This document shows positions 19,095-28,652 of a DNA stretch of 41,699 nucleotides, one piece after another (the stretch's first letter is position 1; every line of letters begins with the position of its first letter). Source of the stretch: Polynucleobacter sp. GTDB lineage: Bacteria > Pseudomonadota > Gammaproteobacteria > Burkholderiales > Burkholderiaceae. The translations under genes were made by a program, and so were the position numbers. The notes beneath the pieces are model-generated. The model was not told where the DNA came from. It did no database searches and saw nothing but the letters and a program-made list of their open reading frames with translations. The DNA lies in contig NZ_JAHBAK020000031.1 in assembly GCF_018500155.2 (NCBI RefSeq), positions 1 through 41,699 on the forward strand, in the 5' to 3' direction.

Positions 19095-20328
19095 AGCGAT
19101 TTCGACATTTGGCGCCCTCAAACTTGCACAAGATCAAATTGCCGATCTAGATCAGCAATTGCTAAAACGCAAATTACGCACGACATCCTCTGCATGCAAT
19201 CCCAATATATTGGTTAGCGGTCGAGAACTAAAAGCTTTTTGCAGCAACGATTATTTGGGTCTTGCCAATCACCCAGAAATTGCCAAAGCACTGACCGAAG
19301 GCGTTGAAAAATATGGGGTGGGCAGCGGCGCTTCACATCTCATTAGCGGTCACAACATTGCACATGAGCAACTAGAAAAAAAGTTGGCATCACTGCAAAC
19401 GCCTTACATTCCGCAAGCGCAAGCTTTATTTTTTAGCACGGGCTATTTAGCGAATATCACTGCCATTACAAGTCTTGCCAGACTAGCTCCCCAAGGCAAT
19501 ACCAGCATTTACTCTGCAAAACTAAACCATGCCTCACTCATTGATGGAATTCGCTTAGCCAGTGCGCAAACCAATGCAGCTGTAACTTTATTTGATCACA
19601 CAGAGTTGCAAACATTCATTGAATCAATAAAGAACGATCAAAGACCTCAAAAAATTATTGTGACAGATGGTGTTTTTAGCATGGATGGCGACCTCGCACC
19701 AATCAAAAAACTGCTGGAAATTGCCGAGCAATATGATGCCCTTTTATTGGTAGATGATGCGCATGGCTTTGGTGTTCTTGGTAAACAAGGTCACGGTATC
19801 TTGCAACAAGAAAATATTTACTCCGATCGAATCATTTACGTCGGCACTCTTGGTAAAGCGGCCGGTGTGAGCGGTGCGTTCATATGTGCTCATAATCCCT
19901 TTGTTGAGTGGATGATTCAAAAGGGGCGCCCCTATATTTACAGCACCGCCACCCCTCCAGCCATTGCTCATGCCCTTCTCAAGAGTATTGAGATCATTGA
20001 CTCAGATGAGGGTAAGCAACGCCGCGCGCACTTACATCGCTTAATTGATATTTGGCAAAAGGAAATGCATTTCTCAACCTGGGAAAAGATATCCTCATGC
20101 ACCCCCATACAACCACTAATACTGGGAAGCAATGCAAGTGCATTATTGGCGGCAAAATTACTTGATGACGCAGGATATTGGATTCCAGCAATTCGACCAC
20201 CGACCGTTCCAATTGGTAGTTCTCGCTTGAGAGTGACCTTTTCCGCAAGTCACAGCGAAGACGAGTTGCGAGCCTTGATACAGACATTGCAATCTATTGA
20301 ACGTCATATTCTTGAGAAAAAACTGTAA
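19087..20328 (+). CDS. bioF: 8-amino-7-oxononanoate synthase
   Basis: BioF is a PLP enzyme that condenses pimeloyl-ACP or pimeloyl-CoA with alanine to give KAPA. Family segments in the 413-residue product are FCSNDYLGLANHP (about 51-63), GVGSGASHLISGH, the PLP-binding DDAHGFGVLG (about 223-232) and the Schiff-base lysine K257 in YVGTLGKAAGVSGAF. The start overlaps the bioA stop by 8 bp, and the stop shares one base with the bioD ATG (TAATG). The bioAFD order is compact; bioC and bioH are not in this window, so the source of the pimeloyl thioester is unknown here. Confidence 0.95.
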   Translation: MSKAISTFGALKLAQDQIADLDQQLLKRKLRTTSSACNPNILVSGRELKAFCSNDYLGLANHPEIAKALTEGVEKYGVGSGASHLISGHNIAHEQLEKKLASLQTPYIPQAQALFFSTGYLANITAITSLARLAPQGNTSIYSAKLNHASLIDGIRLASAQTNAAVTLFDHTELQTFIESIKNDQRPQKIIVTDGVFSMDGDLAPIKKLLEIAEQYDALLLVDDAHGFGVLGKQGHGILQQENIYSDRIIYVGTLGKAAGVSGAFICAHNPFVEWMIQKGRPYIYSTATPPAIAHALLKSIEIIDSDEGKQRRAHLHRLIDIWQKEMHFSTWEKISSCTPIQPLILGSNASALLAAKLLDDAGYWIPAIRPPTVPIGSSRLRVTFSASHSEDELRALIQTLQSIERHILEKKL

Positions 20329-21041
20329 TGACGTTGAAAACAGGGTATTTCGTTACAGGCACTGATACTGAAGTTGGCAAAACTTTAGTATCTGGCGCTT
20401 TAATTCTGAAATTGCGAGAGCTGGGTCGAAATGCATTCGGCTTCAAACCCGTAGTTGCTGGTACATACCAGGGACAAAATGGGGAATACATCAACGAAGA
20501 TATTGAAACTTTACGAGCTGCTTCAAATTTGCCTCAAACACAATCAATCTGTCCCTTTGTATTGGATGCACCTGCAGCACCTCACATAGTTGCAAAGGCA
20601 AATGGCATTGAACTGAACGTTAATAAATTACTTGAGTCCTTTACAGGCATTCAAAATGAGAATGATTTTGTGGTTGTTGAGGGTGCGGGTGGATTTATCG
20701 TCCCATTAAATGATCATGAAAGCTTGGCAGATTTTGCGCAAAAGATCGATTTGCCCATCATTGTGGTTGTAGGTATGAAATTGGGTTGCCTTAACCATGC
20801 ACTACTCACTATAGAAGCAATCAAAACTCGCAAAATGAAAATTGCAGGCTGGGTTGCTAACGCTCTTGCTCAAGAAATGAGTCTATTGAACGAGAACATT
20901 CAATCCTTGCAAGATCGTATTGACGCTCCATTTTTGGGAATGATCCCAACCCTACCGTTGGCTTTGCAAAAACAAAGTAACAGCCCCTATTCTCTTGCAG
21001 CACTTCAATTTGCTGCACAGCACATTCAATTACCAAAATAA
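20328..21041 (+). CDS. bioD: ATP-dependent dethiobiotin synthetase
   Basis: BioD closes the ureido ring of dethiobiotin from DAPA, CO2 and ATP. The P-loop GTDTEVGKT at residues 11-19 is diagnostic. KPVVAGTY carries the catalytic lysine region, and VVEGAGGFIVPL is the second conserved block. Length (237) is normal. It is translationally coupled to bioF by a one-base TAATG overlap. No terminator hairpin was recognised downstream before the next gene at 21125. Confidence 0.94.
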   Translation: MTLKTGYFVTGTDTEVGKTLVSGALILKLRELGRNAFGFKPVVAGTYQGQNGEYINEDIETLRAASNLPQTQSICPFVLDAPAAPHIVAKANGIELNVNKLLESFTGIQNENDFVVVEGAGGFIVPLNDHESLADFAQKIDLPIIVVVGMKLGCLNHALLTIEAIKTRKMKIAGWVANALAQEMSLLNENIQSLQDRIDAPFLGMIPTLPLALQKQSNSPYSLAALQFAAQHIQLPK

Positions 21042-21085
21042 GAAAAGTATTGTTATTGCTCGTTTATATGAGGTCAATAGATTGC

Positions 21086-21107
21086 AAGTGAGCGTACTCG
21101 GTCACTT
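21086..21107. repeat. Small inverted repeat upstream of the M20 gene
   Basis: AAGTGA and TCACTT form perfect 6 bp arms around a 10-base centre, just upstream of the predicted -10 of the following gene. It could be an operator or chance; no T-run follows, so it is not a terminator. Confidence 0.25.
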
Positions 21108-21112
21108 TGGGC

Positions 21113-21118
21113 TAAGAT
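21113..21118 (+). promoter_or_regulatory. Candidate -10 element directly before the M20 gene
   Basis: TAAGAT lies six bases before the ATG at 21125. The intervening GAAGGT is Shine-Dalgarno-like but too close to the ATG to work normally. No good -35 is seen. The placement would start transcription at or within a few bases of the ATG. Confidence 0.35.
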
Positions 21119-21124
21119 GAAGGT

Positions 21125-22321
21125 ATGCATTTACTTCCTGAAATAGTAGATTCCGCAGAAGCAATTCAAGAAATCCGTCGCAATCTACACGCACACCCCG
21201 AATTACGTTTCGAAGAAACTCGTACCTCAGATCTAGTGGCAGAGGCGTTATCGTGTTGGGGTATCTCCGTTTTTAGGGGCATGGGTAAAACAGGTGTGGT
21301 TGGGAAATTAGATGGTGAGCTCGGTCCAGGCAAAATGATTGGGTTGCGAGCTGATATGGATGCGCTTCCACTACAAGAACACAATAACTTTGCCCATACT
21401 TCACGCAATCCCGGAAAAATGCACGCCTGCGGTCATGATGGTCATACCGCGATGCTTCTGGGCGCCGCTCAATATCTCTCAAATCATCGAGACTTTAAAG
21501 GCTCTGTTATTTTCATTTTCCAACCTGCAGAAGAAGGTGGTGCGGGTGCACGCGAGATGATCAAGGATGGCTTATTTGAGCAATTTCCTTGTGATGCGGT
21601 CTTCGGACTACACAACTGGCCTGGGTTATCGGAGGGTCATTTTGGCGTTACCGCTGGCCCAATGATGGCTTCAAGCAACACTTTTGAAATCACAGTCACC
21701 GGGAGAGGCGGACATGCCGCCCTTCCCCACAATAGCGCTGATCCGGTGCTCGCAGGCGCCCAGGTTGTCACAGCGCTACAGAGCATCATCACACGCAATA
21801 AAAGACCTGTAGATGCTGCCGTGCTCTCTGTTACACAATTTCATGCAGGCGAAACCAGTAACGTGATTCCAGATAGTGCTTTTATTGGCGGCACTGTTCG
21901 CACCTTTACCCTAGATGTTTTAGATTTAATTGAGCAACGTTTGCGTGAGATTGCCCATAACGTTGCATGCGCATTTGATTGTCAGGTTGATATTCGATTT
22001 GATCGCAACTATCCACCCTTAATCAATCATGAAAAAGAGGTGGAGTTTGCCAGCGAAGTGATGAGTGAGTTGGTGGGCAAACAAAATGTGAATACCTCGA
22101 TTGATCCAACCATGGGCGCTGAAGATTTTGCATTTATGTTGCTAGATAAGCCTGGTTGCTACGTCTTCTTGGGCAATGGCGATGGAGATCATCGCTCTGT
22201 AGGACATGGCATGGGCCCATGCCACCTCCATAACCCCTCTTACGACTTTAATGATGCACTCATCCCAGTAGGCGTGAGCTATTGGGTCAAACTAGCTCAA
22301 CGCTATCTGGCACAAAACTAA
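21125..22321 (+). CDS. M20 family metallopeptidase / amidohydrolase (hippurate hydrolase-like)
   Basis: This is a member of the M20D amidohydrolase group, which includes hippurate hydrolases and IAA-amino acid hydrolases that cleave N-acyl amino acids. Metal and catalytic residues are visible in MHACGHDGHTAML (C102, H104, D105, H107), the EEGGAGAREM segment (E136, E137), GLHNWPG, and near the C-terminus MGAEDFAFML and the GPCHLHNPSYDFND segment. The dimerisation domain contains GRGGHAALPHNSADPV. The length of 398 residues is standard. There is no signal peptide, so it is cytoplasmic. The natural substrate cannot be read from the sequence. It stands alone on this strand, 83 bp after bioD, and converges on the enoyl-CoA hydratase gene with an 8 bp gap. 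Confidence 0.88.
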   Translation: MHLLPEIVDSAEAIQEIRRNLHAHPELRFEETRTSDLVAEALSCWGISVFRGMGKTGVVGKLDGELGPGKMIGLRADMDALPLQEHNNFAHTSRNPGKMHACGHDGHTAMLLGAAQYLSNHRDFKGSVIFIFQPAEEGGAGAREMIKDGLFEQFPCDAVFGLHNWPGLSEGHFGVTAGPMMASSNTFEITVTGRGGHAALPHNSADPVLAGAQVVTALQSIITRNKRPVDAAVLSVTQFHAGETSNVIPDSAFIGGTVRTFTLDVLDLIEQRLREIAHNVACAFDCQVDIRFDRNYPPLINHEKEVEFASEVMSELVGKQNVNTSIDPTMGAEDFAFMLLDKPGCYVFLGNGDGDHRSVGHGMGPCHLHNPSYDFNDALIPVGVSYWVKLAQRYLAQN

Positions 22322-22329
22322 TCAAGAAA

Positions 22330-23106
22330 TTAAGAATTGGTAAATTGGGCTGGGCGTTTTTCGATAAACGCTGCCATACCTTCTTTTTGATCATTGGTTC
22401 CAAAGCAAGCATGGAACAAGCGTCGCTCAAAATGAATGCCTTGTGACAATGTCGTTTCATAAGCAGTGTTCACCGCCTCCTTCACCATCATCGTTGTCAA
22501 TAAAGGCATATCAGCGATGTCTTTCGCAATGGCTTTGACTTCTTTGAGCAAATCCGCTTTTGGAAATATCCGTGACACTAAGCCAGAGCGCTCTGCCTCA
22601 GCAGCATCCATCATGCGCCCTGTTAAGGCAAGATCCATCGCCTTTGCTTTAGATATGGCGCGTGGCAAGCGTTGCGTGCCTCCCGCACCAGGAATAATGC
22701 CTAATTTGATTTCTGGTTGAGCAAATTTGGCATTGTCTGCTGCCATGATGGTGTCGCACATCATCGCCAATTCACAACCGCCACCCAATGCATAACCAGA
22801 TACGGCAGCTATCACAGGCTTACGCACTTTTAGTAAGTGCTCCCAGTTGCTGGAAATAAAATTATTGCGATAAACATCTTGAAGATTTTGTTTGGCCATA
22901 GATGCAATATCTGCACCAGCAGCGAAAGCTTTTTCACTGCCCGTAATAATGATGCAGCCAATATTGTCATCCGTATCAAATCCTAATAAAGCCTCACCGA
23001 GTTCATCCATCAACTGGTTATTCAATGCATTTAGTACTTCAGGGCGATGTAATGTAATAGTGGCAACCTTACCCTCTACCTCAGTCAAAATGGTTTTATA
23101 ACTCAT
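22330..23106 (-). CDS. Enoyl-CoA hydratase
   Basis: This crotonase-fold enzyme hydrates trans-2-enoyl-CoA in fatty acid or related acyl-CoA breakdown. The start at 23106 gives [22 protein letters not shown] and 258 residues, the family norm; an upstream in-frame ATG at 23127 adds seven residues. The oxyanion segments are [11 protein letters not shown] and [17 protein letters not shown]. Both catalytic glutamates are present, E112 in GGCELA and E132 in [17 protein letters not shown], supporting hydratase and not isomerase activity. It follows mltA by 27 bp and may be co-transcribed. No other beta-oxidation gene is nearby, so its pathway role is open. Confidence 0.92.
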   Translation of the reverse strand: MSYKTILTEVEGKVATITLHRPEVLNALNNQLMDELGEALLGFDTDDNIGCIIITGSEKAFAAGADIASMAKQNLQDVYRNNFISSNWEHLLKVRKPVIAAVSGYALGGGCELAMMCDTIMAADNAKFAQPEIKLGIIPGAGGTQRLPRAISKAKAMDLALTGRMMDAAEAERSGLVSRIFPKADLLKEVKAIAKDIADMPLLTTMMVKEAVNTAYETTLSQGIHFERRLFHACFGTNDQKEGMAAFIEKRPAQFTNS

Positions 23107-23133
23107 CGTTTTTTCTTTCAAGTTCATCGTTTA

Positions 23134-24264
23134 TTAACGCGGCAACAATAACCACATCTTGCCATTTTGTTTCATCCGACCCGCCAACTCTCCAGCAGAT
23201 TCGCCCGAACCCCAATAGTAATCAGCTCTGACCCCACCCACAATAGCTTTACCAGTATCTTGCGCAACCACTAGTTTTTGCAGAGCCTGACTGCTTAGCG
23301 GCCTGGTGGTTGCTAAAAATACTGGCGCCCCCAGTGGTAGCGCCTGAAGATCAACGGCAATACTACGCTCAGCAGTTAATGGAACGCCAAGCGCACCTAT
23401 AGGACCCAAATCTGGATCTACGTTACCAGGCAACTCTTTAAAAAATACAAAGCGCGGGTTAGCGTTGAGCATCTCATTCACGCGATCAGGATTGCGCTTA
23501 GCCCATTGCGAGATACCCTGCATAGTAGCTTCGCTGCGCGTAATTTCTTTGCGATCAAGGAGCCATTGTGCAAAAGATTTAAACGGCTGGTCATTAGTGC
23601 CTGCATATCCAAGACGCACTACACGACCATCATCTAAACGAATTTTTCCAGATCCCTGGATTTGCATAAAAGCAGCTGCAACAGGATCTTGAACCCAAGC
23701 AATTTCAGAGCCCTTGAGCATTCCTGAGCTCATTAGTTCCGCCCGAGCTGGGCCGGGATTGGGTTTATTTTTTTTCCACACATTTGGATAGGCATACAGT
23801 GGAATGTTGTAAATAGAAGTTCTTGTCAGCGAGCCATTCATCACTGGCTCGTAATAACCAGTGATTAAACCCACTTCACTTCCAGAGCTATTACGAACTT
23901 CATACGCTTGAAAATAATTTTCAAAATAGCGGCGTATCGCTTGGGCATCGCGGCTAGAAACACTATTTGCTTGTGTGCAAGCCTGCCGCCAATTGATTTC
24001 GCTTGTACGTCTGCGAAGAGCGTCACAACTCTTAAGCCAAGCTGACCATACCGCAGTCAAATCATCGTCTTGCCAACCAGGTAATGCCTGCCAAGAAACT
24101 GCACTAAAACTGGCAATTGATGAACTGTAGGAGGATGGGGAAGCTCCCAAAGAACCTGGCCGATATCCTGAGCCACGAGTTGATGGCGTTGAACATCCTG
24201 CGATCAAGCCAGCTATCACAATAGCGAATACACTTATTAAAAACCATCTAATTTGAGAAATCAT
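23134..24264 (-). CDS. mltA: Membrane-bound lytic murein transglycosylase A (lipoprotein)
   Basis: MltA cleaves peptidoglycan glycan strands, forming 1,6-anhydro-MurNAc ends. The start at 24264 gives MISQIRWFLISVFAIVIAG followed by LIAGC, a lipoprotein signal peptide with the cysteine of the lipobox at about residue 24. The longer frame from 24369 would bury this signal behind 35 residues. The mature part has the MltA blocks GLITGYYEPVMNGS, QIQGSGKIRLDDGRVVRLGYAG, and the 3D-type region VVAQDTGKAIVGGVRADYYWGSGE with its catalytic aspartates. The total is 376 residues. It lies downstream of apaG and upstream of the enoyl-CoA hydratase on the same strand. Confidence 0.93.
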   Translation of the reverse strand: MISQIRWFLISVFAIVIAGLIAGCSTPSTRGSGYRPGSLGASPSSYSSSIASFSAVSWQALPGWQDDDLTAVWSAWLKSCDALRRRTSEINWRQACTQANSVSSRDAQAIRRYFENYFQAYEVRNSSGSEVGLITGYYEPVMNGSLTRTSIYNIPLYAYPNVWKKNKPNPGPARAELMSSGMLKGSEIAWVQDPVAAAFMQIQGSGKIRLDDGRVVRLGYAGTNDQPFKSFAQWLLDRKEITRSEATMQGISQWAKRNPDRVNEMLNANPRFVFFKELPGNVDPDLGPIGALGVPLTAERSIAVDLQALPLGAPVFLATTRPLSSQALQKLVVAQDTGKAIVGGVRADYYWGSGESAGELAGRMKQNGKMWLLLPR

Positions 24265-24376
24265 GATCGCTAATTTACTAGATGAGTACCCAATGCTTCT
24301 GTTTGTCATCGAAGGCGCTATTGCCTTGGGACTTTTGCTGTTTATTGTCCTTTGGACTGGCAAAGGCAAAAAATAA
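24263..24376 (+). CDS. Possible 37-residue single-pass membrane protein
   Basis: I do not recognise this gene. A complete small frame, ATG to TAA, encodes MIANLLDEYPMLLFVIEGAI followed by a leucine-rich stretch and ending WTGKGKK. Residues 11-31 form one uninterrupted membrane helix, preceded by acidic and followed by basic residues, so the C-terminus is predicted to face the cytoplasm. Its ATG overlaps the mltA ATG on the opposite strand (shared CATG at 24262-24265). TGAGAA seven or eight bases upstream could be a ribosome site. It fills the 123 bp between mltA and apaG, where no minus-strand gene explains the sequence. It could still be a chance frame. Confidence 0.45.
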   Translation: MIANLLDEYPMLLFVIEGAIALGLLLFIVLWTGKGKK

Positions 24377-24387
24377 TCTTTTGCTTA

Positions 24388-24762
24388 TTAATGCAGGGTC
24401 CTGGGCATCACGAGAGCAAACTCCGGGATGGGCGCTTGGAAAAACTGGGCGTCCTCTGTGACGCAAAAATACTCTCCACGCATGGTTCCAGCAGGCGTTG
24501 GCAAGGTAGCCCAACTGGTGTACTCAAAATGCTCGCCAGAACGCAATAATGGCTGCTGACCAACCACTCCAAGCCCACGAACCTCCTGAACATCATTGTC
24601 ACCATCGGTGATAAACCAATGACGAGCAATCAACTGGATACTGGCAGACCCGGTATTACGGATCGTGACGGTATAAGCGAAGGCAAATTGGCGATTATCG
24701 GGGTCTGATTGGTCCGGAAGATACTGAGTCTTGACGGTAATGCTGATTTCATGGGGATTCAT
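24388..24762 (-). CDS. apaG: ApaG domain protein (Co2+/Mg2+ efflux-associated)
   Basis: ApaG proteins adopt a fibronectin III/immunoglobulin-like fold; the family is linked to divalent cation effects in Salmonella, but its biochemical role is unclear. The product matches E. coli ApaG throughout: the DNRQFAFAYTVTIRNTGSAS block, IARHWFITDGDN, VRGLGVVGQQPLL, EYTSWATLPTPAGTMRG, and the terminal LVMPRTLH. The start at 24762 (MNPHEISITVKTQYL) gives 124 residues, close to E. coli; an ATG at 24780 would add six. It is divergent from rpe. The apaG-mltA pairing is seen in other Burkholderiales. Confidence 0.93.
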   Translation of the reverse strand: MNPHEISITVKTQYLPDQSDPDNRQFAFAYTVTIRNTGSASIQLIARHWFITDGDNDVQEVRGLGVVGQQPLLRSGEHFEYTSWATLPTPAGTMRGEYFCVTEDAQFFQAPIPEFALVMPRTLH

Positions 24763-24799
24763 GCACGAATTCTGCTCCATCCCAAGGCCAACTGCAAGC

Positions 24800-24805
24800 T
24801 AGAAT
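24800..24805 (+). promoter_or_regulatory. Candidate -10 element directly before rpe
   Basis: TAGAAT (5 of 6 matches to TATAAT) ends six bases before the rpe ATG at 24812. It sits in an 11 bp palindrome CTAGAATCTAG (24799-24809). No spaced Shine-Dalgarno site lies between it and the ATG (the AGGG abuts the ATG). No clear -35 is seen. Confidence 0.4.
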
Positions 24806-24811
24806 CTAGGG

Positions 24812-25546
24812 ATGGAAAGCAAAAATACCTTGTCCGAGCATCAATATTTGATAGCCCCTTCAATTTTGTCGGCCGACTTTGCCTGTCTGGGCAAAGAAGT
24901 ACAAGAGGTCTTGACCGCCGGGGCTGACTGGATTCACTTTGATGTGATGGATAACCATTACGTTCCCAACCTCACCATTGGCCCTTTGGTCTGTGAGGCC
25001 ATTCGCCCCTATACCCAAAAGAATGGGGCACCCGCCGTCATTGATGTGCATTTGATGATTGAACCGGTAGATCGTATCGTTCCCGATTTTGCTAAAGCAG
25101 GCGCCAATCTCATTAGCTTTCACCCTGAAGCTAGTCCACACGTCAATCGCACATTAAATTTAATTCGTGATCAAGGTTGTCAATCTGGTCTGGTGTTCAA
25201 TCCTGCGACACCGCTTGATCATCTAGATCACACACTTGATCTCATTGACTTGGTTTTACTCATGTCAGTGAATCCTGGTTTTGGCGGGCAATCTTTCATA
25301 CCAAGCACGCTCCAAAAAATTACCCAAGTACGCACACGCCTAGATCGCTATGCTGCCGAAACCGGTAGAAAAATTCGTTTAGAAGTCGACGGTGGCATCA
25401 AGGTCGACAACATCGCGCAAGTGGCAAAAGCAGGCGCTGATACTTTTGTAGCTGGCTCCGCTATTTTTGGACAAGACAATTACGCTCAAGTCATTAGCGC
25501 AATGCGAACAGAATTAGGCGCCTTAGGAAATTCAGGAAAAGCCTAA
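24812..25546 (+). CDS. rpe: Ribulose-phosphate 3-epimerase
   Basis: Rpe interconverts ribulose 5-phosphate and xylulose 5-phosphate in the pentose phosphate pathway. The TIM-barrel motifs are [16 protein letters not shown] at the N-terminus, [17 protein letters not shown] with metal ligands H and [27 protein letters not shown], and [11 protein letters not shown] followed by [14 protein letters not shown] at the phosphate-binding end. The length of 244 is slightly above the norm because of a 10-residue N-terminal lead and a short tail. The stop overlaps the trpE ATG by one base (TAATG). In many Betaproteobacteria gph separates rpe from trpE; here it is missing. Confidence 0.95.
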   Translation: MESKNTLSEHQYLIAPSILSADFACLGKEVQEVLTAGADWIHFDVMDNHYVPNLTIGPLVCEAIRPYTQKNGAPAVIDVHLMIEPVDRIVPDFAKAGANLISFHPEASPHVNRTLNLIRDQGCQSGLVFNPATPLDHLDHTLDLIDLVLLMSVNPGFGGQSFIPSTLQKITQVRTRLDRYAAETGRKIRLEVDGGIKVDNIAQVAKAGADTFVAGSAIFGQDNYAQVISAMRTELGALGNSGKA

Positions 25547-27051
25547 TGCAACAACAAGAATTTGATGCTTTAGCTAAGCAAGGTTTTAACCGCATACCTC
25601 TTGTCAAGGAGGTGTTAGCAGACCTTGAAACTCCACTCTCTTTATATGTCAAACTGACTCAATCATTTGGCAAGCAAAATACTTACCTTCTGGAATCTGT
25701 ACTTGGTGGTGAGCGTTTTGGGCGTTTCTCGTTTATTGGCTTGCCAGCCAAAACGATTATTCGCACTGTAGGTACCCCATCCAAACCCATTAACGAAGTG
25801 GTAACGGATGGCAAAGTGGTTGAAACCAACACCGATAATCCCCTTGAATTCGTAGACTCCTATTTCAAAAGATTTAGAGTAGCCGTACAACCTGGCCTTC
25901 CACGTTTTTGTGGTGGTCTGGCGGGTTACTTTGGTTATGACACCGTTCGCTATATTGAATCTCGTCTGGCCAAGCATGATTTGCCTGATGAACTAGGCGT
26001 TCCTGACATTCAACTCATGTTGACTGAAGAGTTAGCAGTCATTGATAACGTAGCAGGAAAAATTTATTTCATCGTCTATGCAGATCCAGGAAATGCTAAT
26101 AGCTTTGAAAGAGGTCAGGCTCGCCTAAAAGAATTGCTTGCCTGTCTTCATAAACAAGTCAGCGTGCCTCCCTCATTGGCAAGCACAAAAACAGAGTTAA
26201 TTCGTAAATTTAAGTCGGCTGACTTTGAAGACGCAGTGCGCAAAACCAAAGAATATATTTTGGCTGGCGATTGCATGCAGGTTGTTATTGGTCAGCGTAT
26301 TAGCAAGCCTTTTACCGATTCACCACTGGCCCTTTACAGGGCATTGCGCTCCTTAAATCCATCGCCTTATATGTATTTTTATGATTTTGGCGATATGCAA
26401 ATTGTCGGATCCTCTCCAGAAATTCTTGTTCGCCAAGAAAAGCGAGGGGCAGAAAAGATTGTGACCATCAGACCCCTGGCAGGCACTCGGCCTCGTGGCG
26501 CAAATCCAGAAGAAGATGAGCGCTTAGCAAAAGAACTGCTGGCCGACCCAAAAGAAATTGCAGAACATGTCATGTTGATTGATCTTGCTCGCAATGATGT
26601 TGGTCGTATTGCTAAGACTGGCTCTGTCAAAGTGACCGACTCCATGTCGATCGAGAAATATTCTCATGTCCAACACATTGTTAGCTCAGTTGAAGGCGAC
26701 CTTTTAGACAATATGAGCAATATGGATGTACTGCGCGCTACATTTCCGGCCGGTACATTATCTGGCGCACCCAAAATTCGCGCCATGGAAATCATTGATG
26801 AGATGGAAATTGTGAAGCGTGGTGTTTATGGTGGCGCTGTTGGTTACCTTTCTTTTTCGGGAGATATGGACGTCGCAATTGCCATTCGTACTGGTGTCAT
26901 TCGCAATGGGATGCTCCACTCTCAGGCTGGCGCCGGCGTAGTTGCTGACTCAGATCCAACTGCAGAGTGGAAAGAAACTGAGGCAAAAGCCCGTGCTGTC
27001 TTAACGGCGGCTGATTTGGTGCAAGGAGGTCTTGATGCTTCTCATGATTGA
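25546..27051 (+). CDS. trpE: Anthranilate synthase component I
   Basis: TrpE converts chorismate and ammonia to anthranilate, the committed step of tryptophan synthesis, with glutamine amidotransfer from TrpG. The 501-residue product has the N-terminal domain with SFLES-like [19 protein letters not shown], the tryptophan-sensing region, and the chorismate-binding domain with [46 protein letters not shown], and [19 protein letters not shown]. No leader peptide or attenuator lies before it because it overlaps rpe by one base, so control must act at the rpe promoter or by another route. It overlaps trpG by 17 bp. Confidence 0.96.
   Translation: MQQQEFDALAKQGFNRIPLVKEVLADLETPLSLYVKLTQSFGKQNTYLLESVLGGERFGRFSFIGLPAKTIIRTVGTPSKPINEVVTDGKVVETNTDNPLEFVDSYFKRFRVAVQPGLPRFCGGLAGYFGYDTVRYIESRLAKHDLPDELGVPDIQLMLTEELAVIDNVAGKIYFIVYADPGNANSFERGQARLKELLACLHKQVSVPPSLASTKTELIRKFKSADFEDAVRKTKEYILAGDCMQVVIGQRISKPFTDSPLALYRALRSLNPSPYMYFYDFGDMQIVGSSPEILVRQEKRGAEKIVTIRPLAGTRPRGANPEEDERLAKELLADPKEIAEHVMLIDLARNDVGRIAKTGSVKVTDSMSIEKYSHVQHIVSSVEGDLLDNMSNMDVLRATFPAGTLSGAPKIRAMEIIDEMEIVKRGVYGGAVGYLSFSGDMDVAIAIRTGVIRNGMLHSQAGAGVVADSDPTAEWKETEAKARAVLTAADLVQGGLDASHD
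27024..27029 (+). promoter_or_regulatory. Strong Shine-Dalgarno site deciding the trpG start
   Basis: AGGAGG inside the end of trpE lies five bases before the ATG at 27035. It favours this start over the TTG at 27032 and the ATG at 27044. It is one of the best ribosome sites in the window and suggests independent strong initiation of trpG. Confidence 0.7.
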
Positions 27052-27601
27052 TAACTATGACTCATTCACTTACAACCTAGTGCAATATTTTGCTGAACTA
27101 GGAGAAGAAGTAAAAGTATTTCGTAACGATGAGATTGCTGTTGGTGAGATTGCAAAACTTAACCCTGCACGCATCTGTATTTCTCCTGGACCATGTAGTC
27201 CTGCTGAGGCAGGAATTTCTGTTGAGACTATCAAACAATATGCGGGAAAAATTCCTATTTTGGGCGTGTGCCTAGGACATCAAGCGATTGGTGAGGCTTT
27301 TGGTGGCAAGATCATCCGTGCTCAAAAAGTCATGCACGGCAAGACCGACAACATCCATCACACTGGTGTTGGGGTATTTAAAAACCTACCAGACCCTTTT
27401 AAAGTCACCCGCTACCATTCTTTGGCAATAGAGAAAAGTTCGCTACCTGCATGCCTAGAAATAACAGCAACTTCTTCGGATGGAGAAATCATGGGCGTGC
27501 GCCACAAAGAACTTGCTGTAGAAGGCGTTCAGTTTCATCCGGAATCTATTTTGTCCGAGCATGGTCATGCACTACTGAAAAACTTTTTACAAAACAAATA
27601 A
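27035..27601 (+). CDS. trpG: Anthranilate synthase component II (glutamine amidotransferase)
   Basis: TrpG releases ammonia from glutamine for TrpE; in many bacteria the same subunit also serves PabB in folate synthesis. The class I triad is visible: catalytic cysteine C79 in [17 protein letters not shown], and histidine and glutamate in [33 protein letters not shown] is the classic N-terminus. It has 188 residues from the start at 27035. It lies between trpE and trpD; the trpD start comes 15 bp after its stop. Confidence 0.96.
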   Translation: MLLMIDNYDSFTYNLVQYFAELGEEVKVFRNDEIAVGEIAKLNPARICISPGPCSPAEAGISVETIKQYAGKIPILGVCLGHQAIGEAFGGKIIRAQKVMHGKTDNIHHTGVGVFKNLPDPFKVTRYHSLAIEKSSLPACLEITATSSDGEIMGVRHKELAVEGVQFHPESILSEHGHALLKNFLQNK

Positions 27602-27616
27602 CCAAGCCACAGCATC

Positions 27617-28642
27617 ATGTCAATCACCCCACAAGAAGCACTACAACGTTGCATTGAACATCGCGAACTTTTTCATGATGAAATGACCGAAATGATGCGC
27701 CTCATCATGAGCGGCGAAATGTCGCCTGAACTCGTAGCAGGCTTGCTAGTTGCTCTGCGCACCAAAAAAGAAACTGTTGGTGAAATTGCGGCCGCAGCTC
27801 AGGTCATGCGTGAGTTTGCTACCTCAGTAACTGTGAATGACCGCAGTCACTTGGTTGATGTAGTGGGCACCGGCGGTGATGGCGCTCACACATTTAACAT
27901 TTCTACGGCAGCGATGTTTGTTGCAGCCGCTGCTGGTGCAAAAATTGCCAAACATGGCAATCGTAGCGTGAGTAGCAAATCAGGAAGCGCAGACGTACTT
28001 GAGGCTTTAGGCGTAAATCTCGCCCTCTCAGCTGAACAGGTAGCAGCCTGCATCTCTAATGTGGGCGCAGGCTTCATGTTCGCCCCAAATCACCATCCGG
28101 CCATGAAAAATGTAGTGCCTATTCGCAAGCAATTAGGCGTACGCACCATTTTTAATATCTTAGGGCCGCTCACCAATCCTGCGGATGCCAAACGTATTCT
28201 GATGGGCGTATTTCACCCTGATCTTGTAGGCATTCAAGCACGGGTCTTACAAGCACTGGGCATGGAACATGCGTTGGTGGTGTATGGTCGCGATGGTCTT
28301 GATGAAATTTCCCTTGAGGGACCCACTCTTGTTGGCGAACTTAAAGATGGCGCCGTGCGTGAATACGAAATTCATCCAAGTGATTTTGGTTTGAATACAG
28401 CCCCTACAGTTGGATTCAAGGTTGCTAATGCAGAAGAGTCCAAGAAAATTGTGCTCGATGTCATCAATAACATACCTGGTCCAGCAAGTGATATTGTGTG
28501 CCTCAATGCAGGCGCAACTCTATATGTTGCAGGCATTACGCCCGACATCGGTAGCGGAATCAGCAAAGCAAAATCTGCTATTGCAACTGGTGCCGCCCGT
28601 CAAAAATTAGATGCCTTTGTTGCCGCAACCCAAGCAAAATAA
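27617..28642 (+). CDS. trpD: Anthranilate phosphoribosyltransferase
   Basis: TrpD transfers the phosphoribosyl group from PRPP to anthranilate. The 341-residue product carries the PRPP-binding loop [15 protein letters not shown] (about residues 84-98), [21 protein letters not shown], and [20 protein letters not shown] followed by [14 protein letters not shown], all family signatures. It is free-standing and not fused to TrpG, unlike in E. coli. The start follows trpG after 15 bp and trpC begins 10 bp after its stop. Confidence 0.96.
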   Translation: MSITPQEALQRCIEHRELFHDEMTEMMRLIMSGEMSPELVAGLLVALRTKKETVGEIAAAAQVMREFATSVTVNDRSHLVDVVGTGGDGAHTFNISTAAMFVAAAAGAKIAKHGNRSVSSKSGSADVLEALGVNLALSAEQVAACISNVGAGFMFAPNHHPAMKNVVPIRKQLGVRTIFNILGPLTNPADAKRILMGVFHPDLVGIQARVLQALGMEHALVVYGRDGLDEISLEGPTLVGELKDGAVREYEIHPSDFGLNTAPTVGFKVANAEESKKIVLDVINNIPGPASDIVCLNAGATLYVAGITPDIGSGISKAKSAIATGAARQKLDAFVAATQAK

Positions 28643-28652
28643 ATATTGATTT

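Noticed and set aside
25500-25560. A trp leader peptide and attenuator before trpE
   Set aside because: trpE overlaps rpe by one base, so there is no room for a leader, and no tryptophan-rich short frame with alternative hairpins is present.
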